Shown here piece by piece: positions 18,733 through 26,595 of a stretch of DNA of 64,000 nucleotides. Below the pieces are notes generated by a model. It was given only the letters and a program-made list of their open reading frames with translations, was not told the origin of the DNA and did no database searches. Made by a program: the position numbers and the translations under genes. The first letter of the stretch is position 1, and each line of letters starts with the position of its first letter. Source of the stretch: Hyphomicrobiales bacterium (GTDB lineage: Bacteria; Pseudomonadota; Alphaproteobacteria; Rhizobiales; Beijerinckiaceae); assembly GCA_019075905.1 (NCBI GenBank), contig JAGXAM010000001.1, forward strand, positions 1-64,000. Direction: 5' to 3'.

Positions 18733-20523
18733 TCAAAATGCCTGAGCGGGCAATGCCATCACGGTCGATGCACCTGTCGAGAGGCGCGCGAGGCGCAGGG
18801 CGGTTTCTGGCAAGATCCGCTCCATGAAGAACTGCCCGACAACGAGCCGCGTTGCGAGGGCGGCATCTGCCGCGCCTGCTGCCTGCAGTCTGAGTGTCGC
18901 CTGCGCCATCAGGTTCCACATATAGCCCAAAGCGACCAGCCCGAATAGGTGCATATAGTCATAGGAGCCGGCACCGGCATTGTCAGGATTGGCAAGGCCG
19001 TTCTGCATCAGCCACATGGTCGCCTTCTGCAAATCGCCCAGCGCGACCCGCAGCGGGCCGGTGAAGGGTGCCATGCCCGCTTCGGCCTCGGCGGCCTTGA
19101 GGAAGCCGCTGACCTCGCCAAAGAATACCTGCACGGCACGCCCGCCGTCGCGCGGCAATTTGCGCCCAACGAGATCGAGCGCCTGAATGCCGTTGGCGCC
19201 TTCATAGATCATGGCAATGCGGGCATCGCGGACGAATTGCTCCATGCCCCATTCCTCGATGTAGCCATGGCCGCCGAGCATCTGCTGGGCGCGCACCGCA
19301 TTTTCAAAGCCGATGTCAGTCAGGACACCCTTGAGGATCGGCGTCATCAGGCCGAGAAGATCATCGGCATTGCGCCGTGCCGCCGCGTCTTCCGAGCGAT
19401 GGGCAATGTCGCTGTTGAGGGCCGACCAGAGCATGAAGGCCCGCGCCGCTTCATTGAAGGCGCGGATAGTGAGCAGGTTGCGGCGCACATCCGGGTGGAC
19501 GATGAGCGGATCGGCGGGCTTTTCCGGCTGCTTCGCCCCAGTCAGGGCGCGGCCCTGCAGCCGGTCGCGGGCATAATTGGCGGCATTCTGATAGGCGACC
19601 TCGGACACGGCGAGGCCCTGCGCCGCGACCCCGAGGCGCGCCTCGTTCATCATGACGAACATGGCATTGAGGCCGCGATTGGCCTCGCCGAGCAGGAAGC
19701 CGGTGGCGCCATCATAATTCATCACGCAGGTGGCATTGCCGTGAATGCCCATCTTGTGTTCGAGCGAGCCGCAGGAGAGATTGTTGCGGGCGCCGGGCGA
19801 TCCGTCCTCCTTCACAAGGAATTTGGGGACGATGAACAGGCTGATGCCCTTGACCCCGGCCGGTGCGCCGTCAATGCGGGCCAGCACCAGATGTATGATG
19901 TTGTCGCCAAGGTCATGCTCGCCTGCCGAAATGAAAATCTTCTGCCCGGTAATGGCATAGCTGCCATCTGCCTGCGGCACGGCCCTGGTTTTCAGCAGGC
20001 CGAGATCGGTGCCACAATGCGGCTCGGTCAGGTTCATGGTGCCGAGCCATTCACCAGCCGCCATTTTGGGCGCATAGGTCGCCTTCTGTTGCTCGGACCC
20101 ATGGGTGAGCAGGGCCGCCAGCGCGCCCTGTGTCAGGCCCGGATACATGGCAAAGGCAAGATTGGCGGCGCTGGCAAATTCGCCCACCGCCGTGTTCAGC
20201 ACATAGGGTAGCCCCTGCCCGCCATAGGCCGGATCGACCGAAACGCCGAGCCAGCCGCCCTCGGCATAGGCTTTCATCGCGCCCTTGAAGCCGGTCGGTG
20301 TCGTCACGCTGCCATCGGCATGGCGCACGCAGCCCTCGCGGTCGCCGACCTGGTTGAGCGGCTGCAGCACTTCCTCGCAGAGCTTGCCGGCCTCACTCAG
20401 AACCGCGTCGATGAGATCGGGCGTGGCATCGGCAAAGCCTGCGAGATTGGAATAGCGCTCGATATGCAACACATCGCGCAGCAAGAAACGCACATGATCA
20501 ACGGGGGCTTGAAATGTCGGCAT
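18733..20523 (-). CDS. Acyl-CoA dehydrogenase (FadE-like, long C-terminal form)
   Basis: FAD-dependent alpha,beta-dehydrogenation of acyl-CoA. The 596-residue protein has the three-part acyl-CoA dehydrogenase core: an N-terminal helical domain, a beta domain with [17 protein letters not shown], and a C-terminal helical domain with the catalytic-Glu segment [15 protein letters not shown] further roughly 130-residue domain characteristic of this subfamily follows. The start [11 protein letters not shown] is typical for the group. It leads the beta-oxidation operon: 23 bases separate it from the thiolase start. A dyad at 20591-20609 upstream may be an operator, and a MerR regulator gene lies just upstream on the same strand. 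Confidence 0.93.
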   Translation of the reverse strand: MPTFQAPVDHVRFLLRDVLHIERYSNLAGFADATPDLIDAVLSEAGKLCEEVLQPLNQVGDREGCVRHADGSVTTPTGFKGAMKAYAEGGWLGVSVDPAYGGQGLPYVLNTAVGEFASAANLAFAMYPGLTQGALAALLTHGSEQQKATYAPKMAAGEWLGTMNLTEPHCGTDLGLLKTRAVPQADGSYAITGQKIFISAGEHDLGDNIIHLVLARIDGAPAGVKGISLFIVPKFLVKEDGSPGARNNLSCGSLEHKMGIHGNATCVMNYDGATGFLLGEANRGLNAMFVMMNEARLGVAAQGLAVSEVAYQNAANYARDRLQGRALTGAKQPEKPADPLIVHPDVRRNLLTIRAFNEAARAFMLWSALNSDIAHRSEDAAARRNADDLLGLMTPILKGVLTDIGFENAVRAQQMLGGHGYIEEWGMEQFVRDARIAMIYEGANGIQALDLVGRKLPRDGGRAVQVFFGEVSGFLKAAEAEAGMAPFTGPLRVALGDLQKATMWLMQNGLANPDNAGAGSYDYMHLFGLVALGYMWNLMAQATLRLQAAGAADAALATRLVVGQFFMERILPETALRLARLSTGASTVMALPAQAF

Positions 20524-20590
20524 TTTTCGATCCTGCTGTCTGAGGGGTCAGGGGCAAGCATTGCCTGCCCTACCCGTCGCGTCAATGGTT

Positions 20591-20609
20591 CATATGTAAA
20601 CAATATATG
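20591..20609. promoter_or_regulatory. Candidate operator dyad upstream of the acyl-CoA dehydrogenase gene
   Basis: CATAT and ATATG arms flank an AT-rich centre, 68-86 bases upstream of the acyl-CoA dehydrogenase ATG and just downstream of the merR stop. It stands out as an AT island in GC-rich DNA. It is a plausible regulator site for the beta-oxidation operon, but no clean -35/-10 pair is centred on it and it does not match the merR promoter dyad. Confidence 0.3.
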
Positions 20610-20668
20610 ACCTTGCCGCGCGAAGCAAGAGGATTGTGCCGGGACTAGGGCCCGCCCTCTGTTCACAT

Positions 20669-21109
20669 TCAGGCGACCTGGACGCCCGCGCCGACCTCTG
20701 CCAACCTTGCATGGGTTGCACGCAATTCGCCAATCGCATGTTCGAGACCTCGACGCTGACGCTCCAGCAGGCTGATCTGGACCAGGATTTGCTCGGGCCG
20801 CAGGTTCAGGTCGAGCGATGTGGCACCCTCGGGCGTGTCAGCCATCAGGTCGCTGATTTCGCTCAGGGTGAAGCCGAGTTCCTTGGCTTTCAGGATCATG
20901 CGCAGCCGCGCCCGGTCAGTTGCAGAATACAACCTCGCAGTGCCACGACGAAGAGGCCGCAACAAATGCCGGTCCTCATAAAAGCGCAACGTGCGCAGAG
21001 AGACACCGAATTCGACGGCCATTTCAGATATCGTGCATGGCGCTGACGAAGGGGCCGCCTCGCATGTGCCGTTGTGGTCACGCAATTTGCCGGGGGTTTG
21101 AGTGGTCAT
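20669..21109 (-). CDS. MerR family transcriptional regulator
   Basis: DNA-binding regulator, probably of the adjacent fatty-acid oxidation genes. From ATG 21109 it has 146 residues. The winged helix-turn-helix is clear: TISEMAVEFGVSLRTLRFYE followed by the wing residues and ARLYSATDRARLRMILKAKELG (about 30-95), then a dimerisation coiled coil with the leucine-rich LLERQRRGLEHAIGELRATH. No cysteine cluster for metal binding is present, which argues for an acyl-CoA or small-molecule effector. MerR proteins such as LiuR are known to regulate acyl-CoA catabolism. It is codirectional with and 145 bases upstream of the operon. Its own promoter shows a MerR-type 19-base spacer and dyad (see 21166-21196). 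Confidence 0.9.
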   Translation of the reverse strand: MTTQTPGKLRDHNGTCEAAPSSAPCTISEMAVEFGVSLRTLRFYEDRHLLRPLRRGTARLYSATDRARLRMILKAKELGFTLSEISDLMADTPEGATSLDLNLRPEQILVQISLLERQRRGLEHAIGELRATHARLAEVGAGVQVA

Positions 21110-21165
21110 GATGACACCTTGAATCCTATATGGGGACAAATCACAACAAAAACACCTTTAACGCG

Positions 21166-21196
21166 AATATAATATCCAATGATTGGCACAATTCAA
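21166..21196 (-). promoter_or_regulatory. MerR-type promoter with 19-base spacer and centred dyad
   Basis: On the minus strand -35 TTGAAT (21196-21191) and -10 TATATT (21171-21166) are separated by 19 bases. The perfect dyad CCAATCATTGG (21186-21176) is centred at 21181, exactly the middle of the spacer. This over-long spacer with an internal dyad is the hallmark of promoters controlled by MerR proteins, which untwist the DNA. The merR ATG is about 57 bases downstream of the -10, so autoregulation is the natural reading. Confidence 0.6.
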
Positions 21197-21348
21197 GACA
21201 AAATACAACTTAAAGGTGCGCTGTGTGAATTTGGCAGCTGTTGGGCCAGGGCGGATGTGCCAGACCGGGACAAAGGCACGATGGCGCCCGGCAAAGCCGC
21301 ACATCGGCAATTTTATGAGGCTTTTCTGACATCTGCGACACCCGGAAC

Positions 21349-21363
21349 TTAACCGGTTGTTTA
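21349..21363 (+). promoter_or_regulatory. Candidate CtrA box upstream of the podJ-like gene
   Basis: Sequence TTAACCGGTTGTTTA, that is TTAA-N7-TTTA, one mismatch from the CtrA consensus TTAA-N7-TTAA. It lies about 118 bases upstream of the podJ-like ATG. podJ of Caulobacter is cell-cycle controlled. The direction of control and the transcription start here are unknown. Confidence 0.45.
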
Positions 21364-21480
21364 CCATAAACCGTGAAGAATGTTGGCGTGCAGTCATGCT
21401 CCAGAGAAGGCGCCGAATCGGTGCGCATGACCACATGACGGTTTTGAGCAAATTGGCTGAGGGCAGAGGGTGGCAAGGCA

Positions 21481-24400
21481 ATGAGCGGATATCCGGCCTT
21501 CGACGATGATGCGGTGGATTTCGACAGCGGCAATTGGGAGCCCGAGCGTGCGCCGGCCTCCAGGCCTTCGCGCCAGCGCGGCGATGCCCGCCGCGCCGCG
21601 CCGCCCTCCGACGATCTTGAAGCCGCTGCCGCCCGATTCTCCCGTCATGGTGCTGGCCGCGCCGCCACGGGTTCCGGTTATCAGGATGAACTGACACGGA
21701 GCGGACCGGCCCGCCTGACCCGCAACGGGAACCCCGGTGCCGATTTTGATCCCGACGGATATTCCGGATTTCCAATTTCGAACGCGAGCCATCACGAAAG
21801 ACACCTCGGGATGCGCCGGAGTCCGCCGACGACAGAAGGCGATCTCGGATCGCTCAGCCTGGCGATCGATGCGATGGATCGCCGCCACCGTGCCAGCCAG
21901 ATCCGCACCGAGACGGCGCTCGCCAATATCAGCCAGTGGATCGACGTCAATGAAGAGCGCCGTGATCTCGACCGCAAGGCACTGGACGCGGTAGCGCGCA
22001 AGCTCGATGGCGTGCGGGCGGCGGTGGCGGGCGGCCATGGTGAGGGCGCCCCTGAAACCCGCGCTGCCGTCGCCGCGCTCGCACGGCGTCTTGAATCCAT
22101 GGAAGATCGCGTCAACGCCCCGACCGATGCTGCATCTGTCGATGCCGGCCTGCGGGCGGCCCTCGCCCGGCTGGAAAACCGCATGGATGCGATGATGGCG
22201 CCGCAGCAGCCCGACCTGTTGCAAGCCCTTAACGCCTTTGATCGCAAGATCGAGGCGCTCAACCAGAAAATCGACCAGGTGCCGCAGGCTGCTGGTGGCC
22301 ATGGCGCGGCACGGCCCGTCGCCGCAGGGCGCGCTACCGGTCGCGCGGCGATGATCGAACTGGCGCGCCGCCAGCGCGAGCTTGATCTCGGCAAACCTGC
22401 CGCCCCTGCGCAAAGCCCCGAAACCTCAAGCCTTGATCGCCGCCTCGAAGCCATTAGCGCGCGCCTTGATGCCATCACCACGGCCAAGCCGCCGGTGCTC
22501 GACACCACCCCGCTCGCCAGCGAGATGCAGCGGCTCGCTGCGCGCATCGATGACCTTGCCGGCCAACCGCGCACCGACCCGGCGACGGCGGCTGTCGCGG
22601 CGGAGCTGGCACAATTGTCCAAGCGCCTCGACCGGCTGACCGCAACTCCTGTAGCTGATGCCGGCAGGCAGGGCAGCGACCTTGCCAGAATGGCGGCAAA
22701 TATAGATGCCCTGGCGGCGGGCAATGCCCGGCGTGATGGCCGCGAGGCGGAGTTTGGCGCCTCGTTGCGGGCCATACCCGAGCAGCAGGCGCAGATCGCC
22801 TCGCAATTGCGCGGTGACATCAAGGATCTAAGCCGCGCGCTCGATGCCCTGCCCGACCGTGCCACCATTGCAGGGCTGGAAGAAGCGCTGCACAATATTG
22901 CCGAGCGCATTGCCACGACCCGTGGCGCGGGTGCCACAGATGAATTGCTGCGGCCGATGGAGCAGATGACGCGCGATTTGCAGGGTGCCGTGCGCGACAT
23001 GGACCCGCGCGGGGCGCTGGAAGGGCTGCGCGTCGAAATCCGGGCGCTGAGCACGAAGCTGCTGGAGATCAGCACCCAGAAGGCCGACCCGCAAAGCCTG
23101 TCGGTCATTTCCGCCCAGGTCGCTGATCTGCGCAGCGCTGTCAGCGGTGCTGCGGCGACCAGCTTTCCGGCAGAACGCCTCGAACAGCAGATTGCGGCGC
23201 TGGGCGAGCGGCTCGACAAGATTGCGGCGCAGACGGCGGCCCCCGCCTTCGGCCGCGCGCCCAAGCCCGATATTTCCGGCCTAGCCGCCGATATTCGCGG
23301 CATGGTTGACCGGGCCATGCCGACGCAGCTGCTGGGCTCGCTCGACCAGCGGCTCAAAGAGCTCGACGCGCGCATTGCCCAAAATGCTGCCCAGGCGCCG
23401 CAAGACATGCCGGGCGCGGCTTTGGCCGCGCGCATGAACGAGATGCAGGCCTCGCTCGAACGGCGCATTGCCGAAAAGCCGGCTGCGCAATTCGACACGA
23501 CCCCGTTCAATGCCCTCGCCGACCGTATCGATCGGATGCAGGCGGCGCTGGAAGGTCCGCGCGAAGCGACTTTCGATCTTGCGCCCTTCGAGGGCCTGCT
23601 GCGCGAGATCTCGCAAAAGATCGACAATCCGCGCGATGCCCAGATGCAGGGCCAGGATCTTGGCACCATCGAGGGTCTGCTGCGCGATCTCTCGCAGCGG
23701 GTCGGCACCCCGGCGCCGGATACGGCGGCCCCGGTCGATCTCGCGCCGCATCTGGCGGAAATCGCCGACCATCTCGCCCGTTCCGACCAGGGCATGCACC
23801 AGCTCGGCGAAGTCACGCAGGCGCAATTCGCGCGGCTGTCAGACCGCATCGACCAGGTGCAGAGCGCCGTGTCGCGGCAAATGCAGGGCGAGGGCGCTTC
23901 TGCCCAAGCGGGTTCCGACGCAGCGCTGGGCAGCATCATCGCCACGATGGAGACGCTAAGCCAGCGCATCGATGCGGTGCGTGCCGCAAGCCTGACGCCG
24001 CAAACCTTTGAGACCATGCTGGAGAGCCTGGTGGCGCGCATGGATGCCGCCCGTGGCCCGGCGGCCAGCGCCCCGGAATTGCAGGCGCTCGAACAGCAGA
24101 TCGACAAGATTGCCGTCGAGGTGCAGAAATCCACCGCGACCGGCGCGACGCTTGCGCATCTGGAACAGACTGTCAGCGACCTGCTGGCGCAGATCGAAGC
24201 CGGGCATTTCGCCTCGCATGCCGAGGCCGAAGCCACGGCCAAGGCGGCAGCGCAAGAGGCGCTGCGCCAGACGCTGATCAACCGCTCGCAGGCCGGCGAT
24301 CCGGAATCGGTGCATGAAATTGCCGAATTGCGGATGCTGCAGCAGACGGCTGACCAGCGTACCGCCTCGACGCTGCATGTGCTGCATGACACGCTGGAAA

Positions 24401-25833
24401 AAATCGTCGACCGGCTGACCAGTCTGGAGACAAGGACGCCGGAGGCCGCGGCCGCCGCATCGGTGCCGGCCATGCCGGCCGAGCCCTTTGAATTGGCCGC
24501 AGCCACAGCGGCGCCATCAATTTCCGTTGCGCCAGCGAGCCCGCCGCCGGTGCGGCAAGCGCCCGTCAGCGACATGTTTGCCGATGATGGCGATTTCCTG
24601 ATCGAACCAGGAACATCGGGTTCGGCCCGGCGCTCCGGGCTCGACGGTGCTGATACCAGGGGTGCCGATATTGCCGGCCTCGAGGGGGCCAAGGCCCATG
24701 AGCCGAAACCTGCGACCAGCACCAAGCAGGATTTCATCGCGGCGGCACGCCGTTCGGCCATGGCGGCAGCGCTCGATTCGGTCAATGAGGCGGGCCGCCC
24801 CTCCCGCTCGGCCAGTCGCGGCCCGGCTGCCCGGGGGCAGAACGGCAACAGCCGGGTCATGAGCTTCATGCAAAGCCGGCGCAAGCCCTTGTTGCTGGCG
24901 GCATCGGCGCTCCTCATCCTGTTTGGTGCGATGCGCATTCTGCCGCATCTTGGCAATCATGGCGTGGCAGCACCAGCGGCCATTACCGCACCCATTACCA
25001 CCGCCCCGGTGAGGCCCGCACCCGGGGCCGCCGCCCCGCTCGGCTCCAGCGATGCGCGCCCGCCGGCAGCGGCGGTGACGCCTGCCGATCCGGGCAAGCC
25101 GCGCAAATCCGCCAGCCTCGGGATTGATACGATGCCGACGGGCAGCATTGCTTCCAGCGCCGCCCTGCCGGCCATGGTGATGCCGCAGCATTTCCCCAGC
25201 CAGGTCAGCGATGCGGCACTGGTGCGGCTGGCAAATTCCGGCAATGCCGCCGCCGAATATACGCTTGGCATGCATATTATGGGTGGCAAGGACGCCAAGT
25301 ATAAATTGTCGGATGCGGCTGGCTTCATCCAGAAGGCTGCCGACAAGGGCCTGGTGCCGGCGCAATTCCAGCTTGCGGCGCTCTATGAAAAGGGCATAGG
25401 CGTCGCCAAGAATCCGGCGAGGGCCCAGCACCTTTACCAGCAGGCGGCGGATGCCGGCAACATTCGCGCCATGTATAATCTTGGTGTGATGCTGGCCGCA
25501 GGCGCGCACGGCAAGCCCGATTATGGCACGGCGGCGGTGTGGTTCCGGCGCGCCGCCGAGCGCGGTATCCATGACAGCCAGTTCAACCTTGCCATTCTCT
25601 ACGCGCGCGGTCTTGGTGTGCCCCGCGACATGGCGAAGGCCTGGGCCTGGTTCGATATAGCCGCCAATACCGGCGATCAGGGCGCCGCGAGAAATCGCGA
25701 TGATCTGGCGCGCCATATGAGTTCGGCCGATCTTGCCAAGGCGAAGGCGCAGGTTGCCGCCTTCAGGCTGAAGCCTTCGTTCCCGAAGATCAATGTCGTG
25801 GCCAATCCCACCAAAACCACCACGGGCACATGA
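21481..25833 (+). CDS. podJ: PodJ-like polar organelle development protein (coiled coil, one TM, Sel1 repeats)
   Basis: Large scaffold of 1450 residues, likely a polar localisation factor. The first 120 residues are acidic and disordered. About residues 120-1000 form repeated heptad-rich, Ala/Arg/Asp/Gln-rich coiled coil with many LxxRLDxI-type units. A low-complexity stretch follows, then one membrane helix at about 1133-1153 (PLLLAASALLILFGAMRIL). A Pro/Ala linker and four Sel1-like repeats (about 1240-1420), with signatures such as AEYTLGMHIMGG and YNLGVMLAAG, are predicted to be periplasmic. This matches PodJ of Caulobacter, which recruits pilus and cell-cycle proteins, except that the C-terminal peptidoglycan-binding domain is absent. 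The start follows an AAGG site. Co-occurrence with the Tad locus 6 kb away fits a polar pilus. Confidence 0.85.
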   Translation: MSGYPAFDDDAVDFDSGNWEPERAPASRPSRQRGDARRAAPPSDDLEAAAARFSRHGAGRAATGSGYQDELTRSGPARLTRNGNPGADFDPDGYSGFPISNASHHERHLGMRRSPPTTEGDLGSLSLAIDAMDRRHRASQIRTETALANISQWIDVNEERRDLDRKALDAVARKLDGVRAAVAGGHGEGAPETRAAVAALARRLESMEDRVNAPTDAASVDAGLRAALARLENRMDAMMAPQQPDLLQALNAFDRKIEALNQKIDQVPQAAGGHGAARPVAAGRATGRAAMIELARRQRELDLGKPAAPAQSPETSSLDRRLEAISARLDAITTAKPPVLDTTPLASEMQRLAARIDDLAGQPRTDPATAAVAAELAQLSKRLDRLTATPVADAGRQGSDLARMAANIDALAAGNARRDGREAEFGASLRAIPEQQAQIASQLRGDIKDLSRALDALPDRATIAGLEEALHNIAERIATTRGAGATDELLRPMEQMTRDLQGAVRDMDPRGALEGLRVEIRALSTKLLEISTQKADPQSLSVISAQVADLRSAVSGAAATSFPAERLEQQIAALGERLDKIAAQTAAPAFGRAPKPDISGLAADIRGMVDRAMPTQLLGSLDQRLKELDARIAQNAAQAPQDMPGAALAARMNEMQASLERRIAEKPAAQFDTTPFNALADRIDRMQAALEGPREATFDLAPFEGLLREISQKIDNPRDAQMQGQDLGTIEGLLRDLSQRVGTPAPDTAAPVDLAPHLAEIADHLARSDQGMHQLGEVTQAQFARLSDRIDQVQSAVSRQMQGEGASAQAGSDAALGSIIATMETLSQRIDAVRAASLTPQTFETMLESLVARMDAARGPAASAPELQALEQQIDKIAVEVQKSTATGATLAHLEQTVSDLLAQIEAGHFASHAEAEATAKAAAQEALRQTLINRSQAGDPESVHEIAELRMLQQTADQRTASTLHVLHDTLEKIVDRLTSLETRTPEAAAAASVPAMPAEPFELAAATAAPSISVAPASPPPVRQAPVSDMFADDGDFLIEPGTSGSARRSGLDGADTRGADIAGLEGAKAHEPKPATSTKQDFIAAARRSAMAAALDSVNEAGRPSRSASRGPAARGQNGNSRVMSFMQSRRKPLLLAASALLILFGAMRILPHLGNHGVAAPAAITAPITTAPVRPAPGAAAPLGSSDARPPAAAVTPADPGKPRKSASLGIDTMPTGSIASSAALPAMVMPQHFPSQVSDAALVRLANSGNAAAEYTLGMHIMGGKDAKYKLSDAAGFIQKAADKGLVPAQFQLAALYEKGIGVAKNPARAQHLYQQAADAGNIRAMYNLGVMLAAGAHGKPDYGTAAVWFRRAAERGIHDSQFNLAILYARGLGVPRDMAKAWAWFDIAANTGDQGAARNRDDLARHMSSADLAKAKAQVAAFRLKPSFPKINVVANPTKTTTGT

Positions 25834-25864
25834 TCATCGCCAGGGCGCGGCTTGTGCGGCCGCG

Positions 25865-26584
25865 TCAGGAGCCAGCAAGGCAGGCGCTGGCCCGGGCCGG
25901 ATAAAGCTGGCCCGCGCCAGCCACAAAGACTGAAAAATCTCGCCCGAGCCAGGGTTGCAGGGCGGGGTCGCGCACATTGAGGCCGCCGGTCAGGGCGCCA
26001 AAGGCCGGCAGGATCATCATGGAATCATGGACAGCAAAGCAGCGGCGGCGCAACTGCACACCGCGGGCCGCGAGCCGCGCCACCGGATGAAAGTGCCCGC
26101 AGACTTGCGGGGCATCGCCGCCGGCTCGCGGTTCATGGCGCAGCCAGACCGGGCCGAGCCTGAAGGCGTTGGCCGCCGCGCCCGGCAGGCCCGAGGGCGC
26201 CACAGGATCGTGATTGCCGCTGATCCAGAGCCAGTCGCGCCCCTCTGCCATGGTTTCCAGCAAGGCGAGGGCCGGCGCCGAAAGGCGTTGCGCACCTGCA
26301 GAATCATGAAAGCTGTCGCCGAGCGTGATGACCCTTGCCGGCTGGTAGCGGGCGATGACCGCGACGAGGCGCTGCAGCGTCGCCTCGCTGTCATAGGGCG
26401 GCAGAAACTGCCCGCCCATGGCAAAGCGCGAGGCCTTTTCGAGGTGCAGGTCAGCCACGACCAGCGCGGACTGTTCGGGCAGATAGAGCGCGCCGGAATG
26501 ATCAAGCAGCCAGCGCCGCCCGGCAAAATCCAGCGGCAAGGCGGGGCCAGCCGGGCTGTCAAAGCCAAGGTGTCGCTCACGCAT
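25865..26584 (-). CDS. pdeM: Ligase-associated DNA-damage-response phosphoesterase PdeM
   Basis: Calcineurin-like metallophosphoesterase of the predicted ligase-associated DNA repair set, thought to process DNA ends. The 239-residue protein has the full metal-site series: DLHLEK (Asp45, His47), GDSFHD (Asp90), GNHD (123-126), a His near residue 150 and GHFH (163-166). The helicase gene ends 11 bases upstream of its start, so the two are one operon. The other two usual members, an ATP-dependent DNA ligase and an MBL-fold exonuclease, are not in this window. Confidence 0.92.
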   Translation of the reverse strand: MRERHLGFDSPAGPALPLDFAGRRWLLDHSGALYLPEQSALVVADLHLEKASRFAMGGQFLPPYDSEATLQRLVAVIARYQPARVITLGDSFHDSAGAQRLSAPALALLETMAEGRDWLWISGNHDPVAPSGLPGAAANAFRLGPVWLRHEPRAGGDAPQVCGHFHPVARLAARGVQLRRRCFAVHDSMMILPAFGALTGGLNVRDPALQPWLGRDFSVFVAGAGQLYPARASACLAGS

Positions 26585-26595
26585 CGCTGCGGCCC

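Larger units (their letters stand above)
21110..21480. other. Gene-free intergenic region between merR and the podJ-like gene
   Basis: A 371-base, AT-rich, non-coding divergent region. It holds the merR promoter (21166-21196, minus strand), a 9-base inverted repeat CACCTTTAA/TTAAAGGTG (21153-21161 and 21210-21218) flanking that promoter, and a candidate CtrA box (21349-21363). The frames crossing it show no recognisable protein. Confidence 0.7.

Noticed and set aside
21792-24956. 1054-codon open frame antisense to the podJ-like gene
   Set aside because: It mirrors the repeated Ala/Arg/Gln-rich coiled coil on the other strand. Its own composition is Ser/Arg/Ala low complexity with no recognisable domain, while the plus frame has clear domains, a TM and Sel1 repeats.
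25865-26584. PdeM as a replacement for the missing lipid A pyrophosphatase
   Set aside because: Its operon with the Lhr-type helicase and its family motifs match the DNA-repair PdeM group; LpxH-specific residues cannot be claimed.
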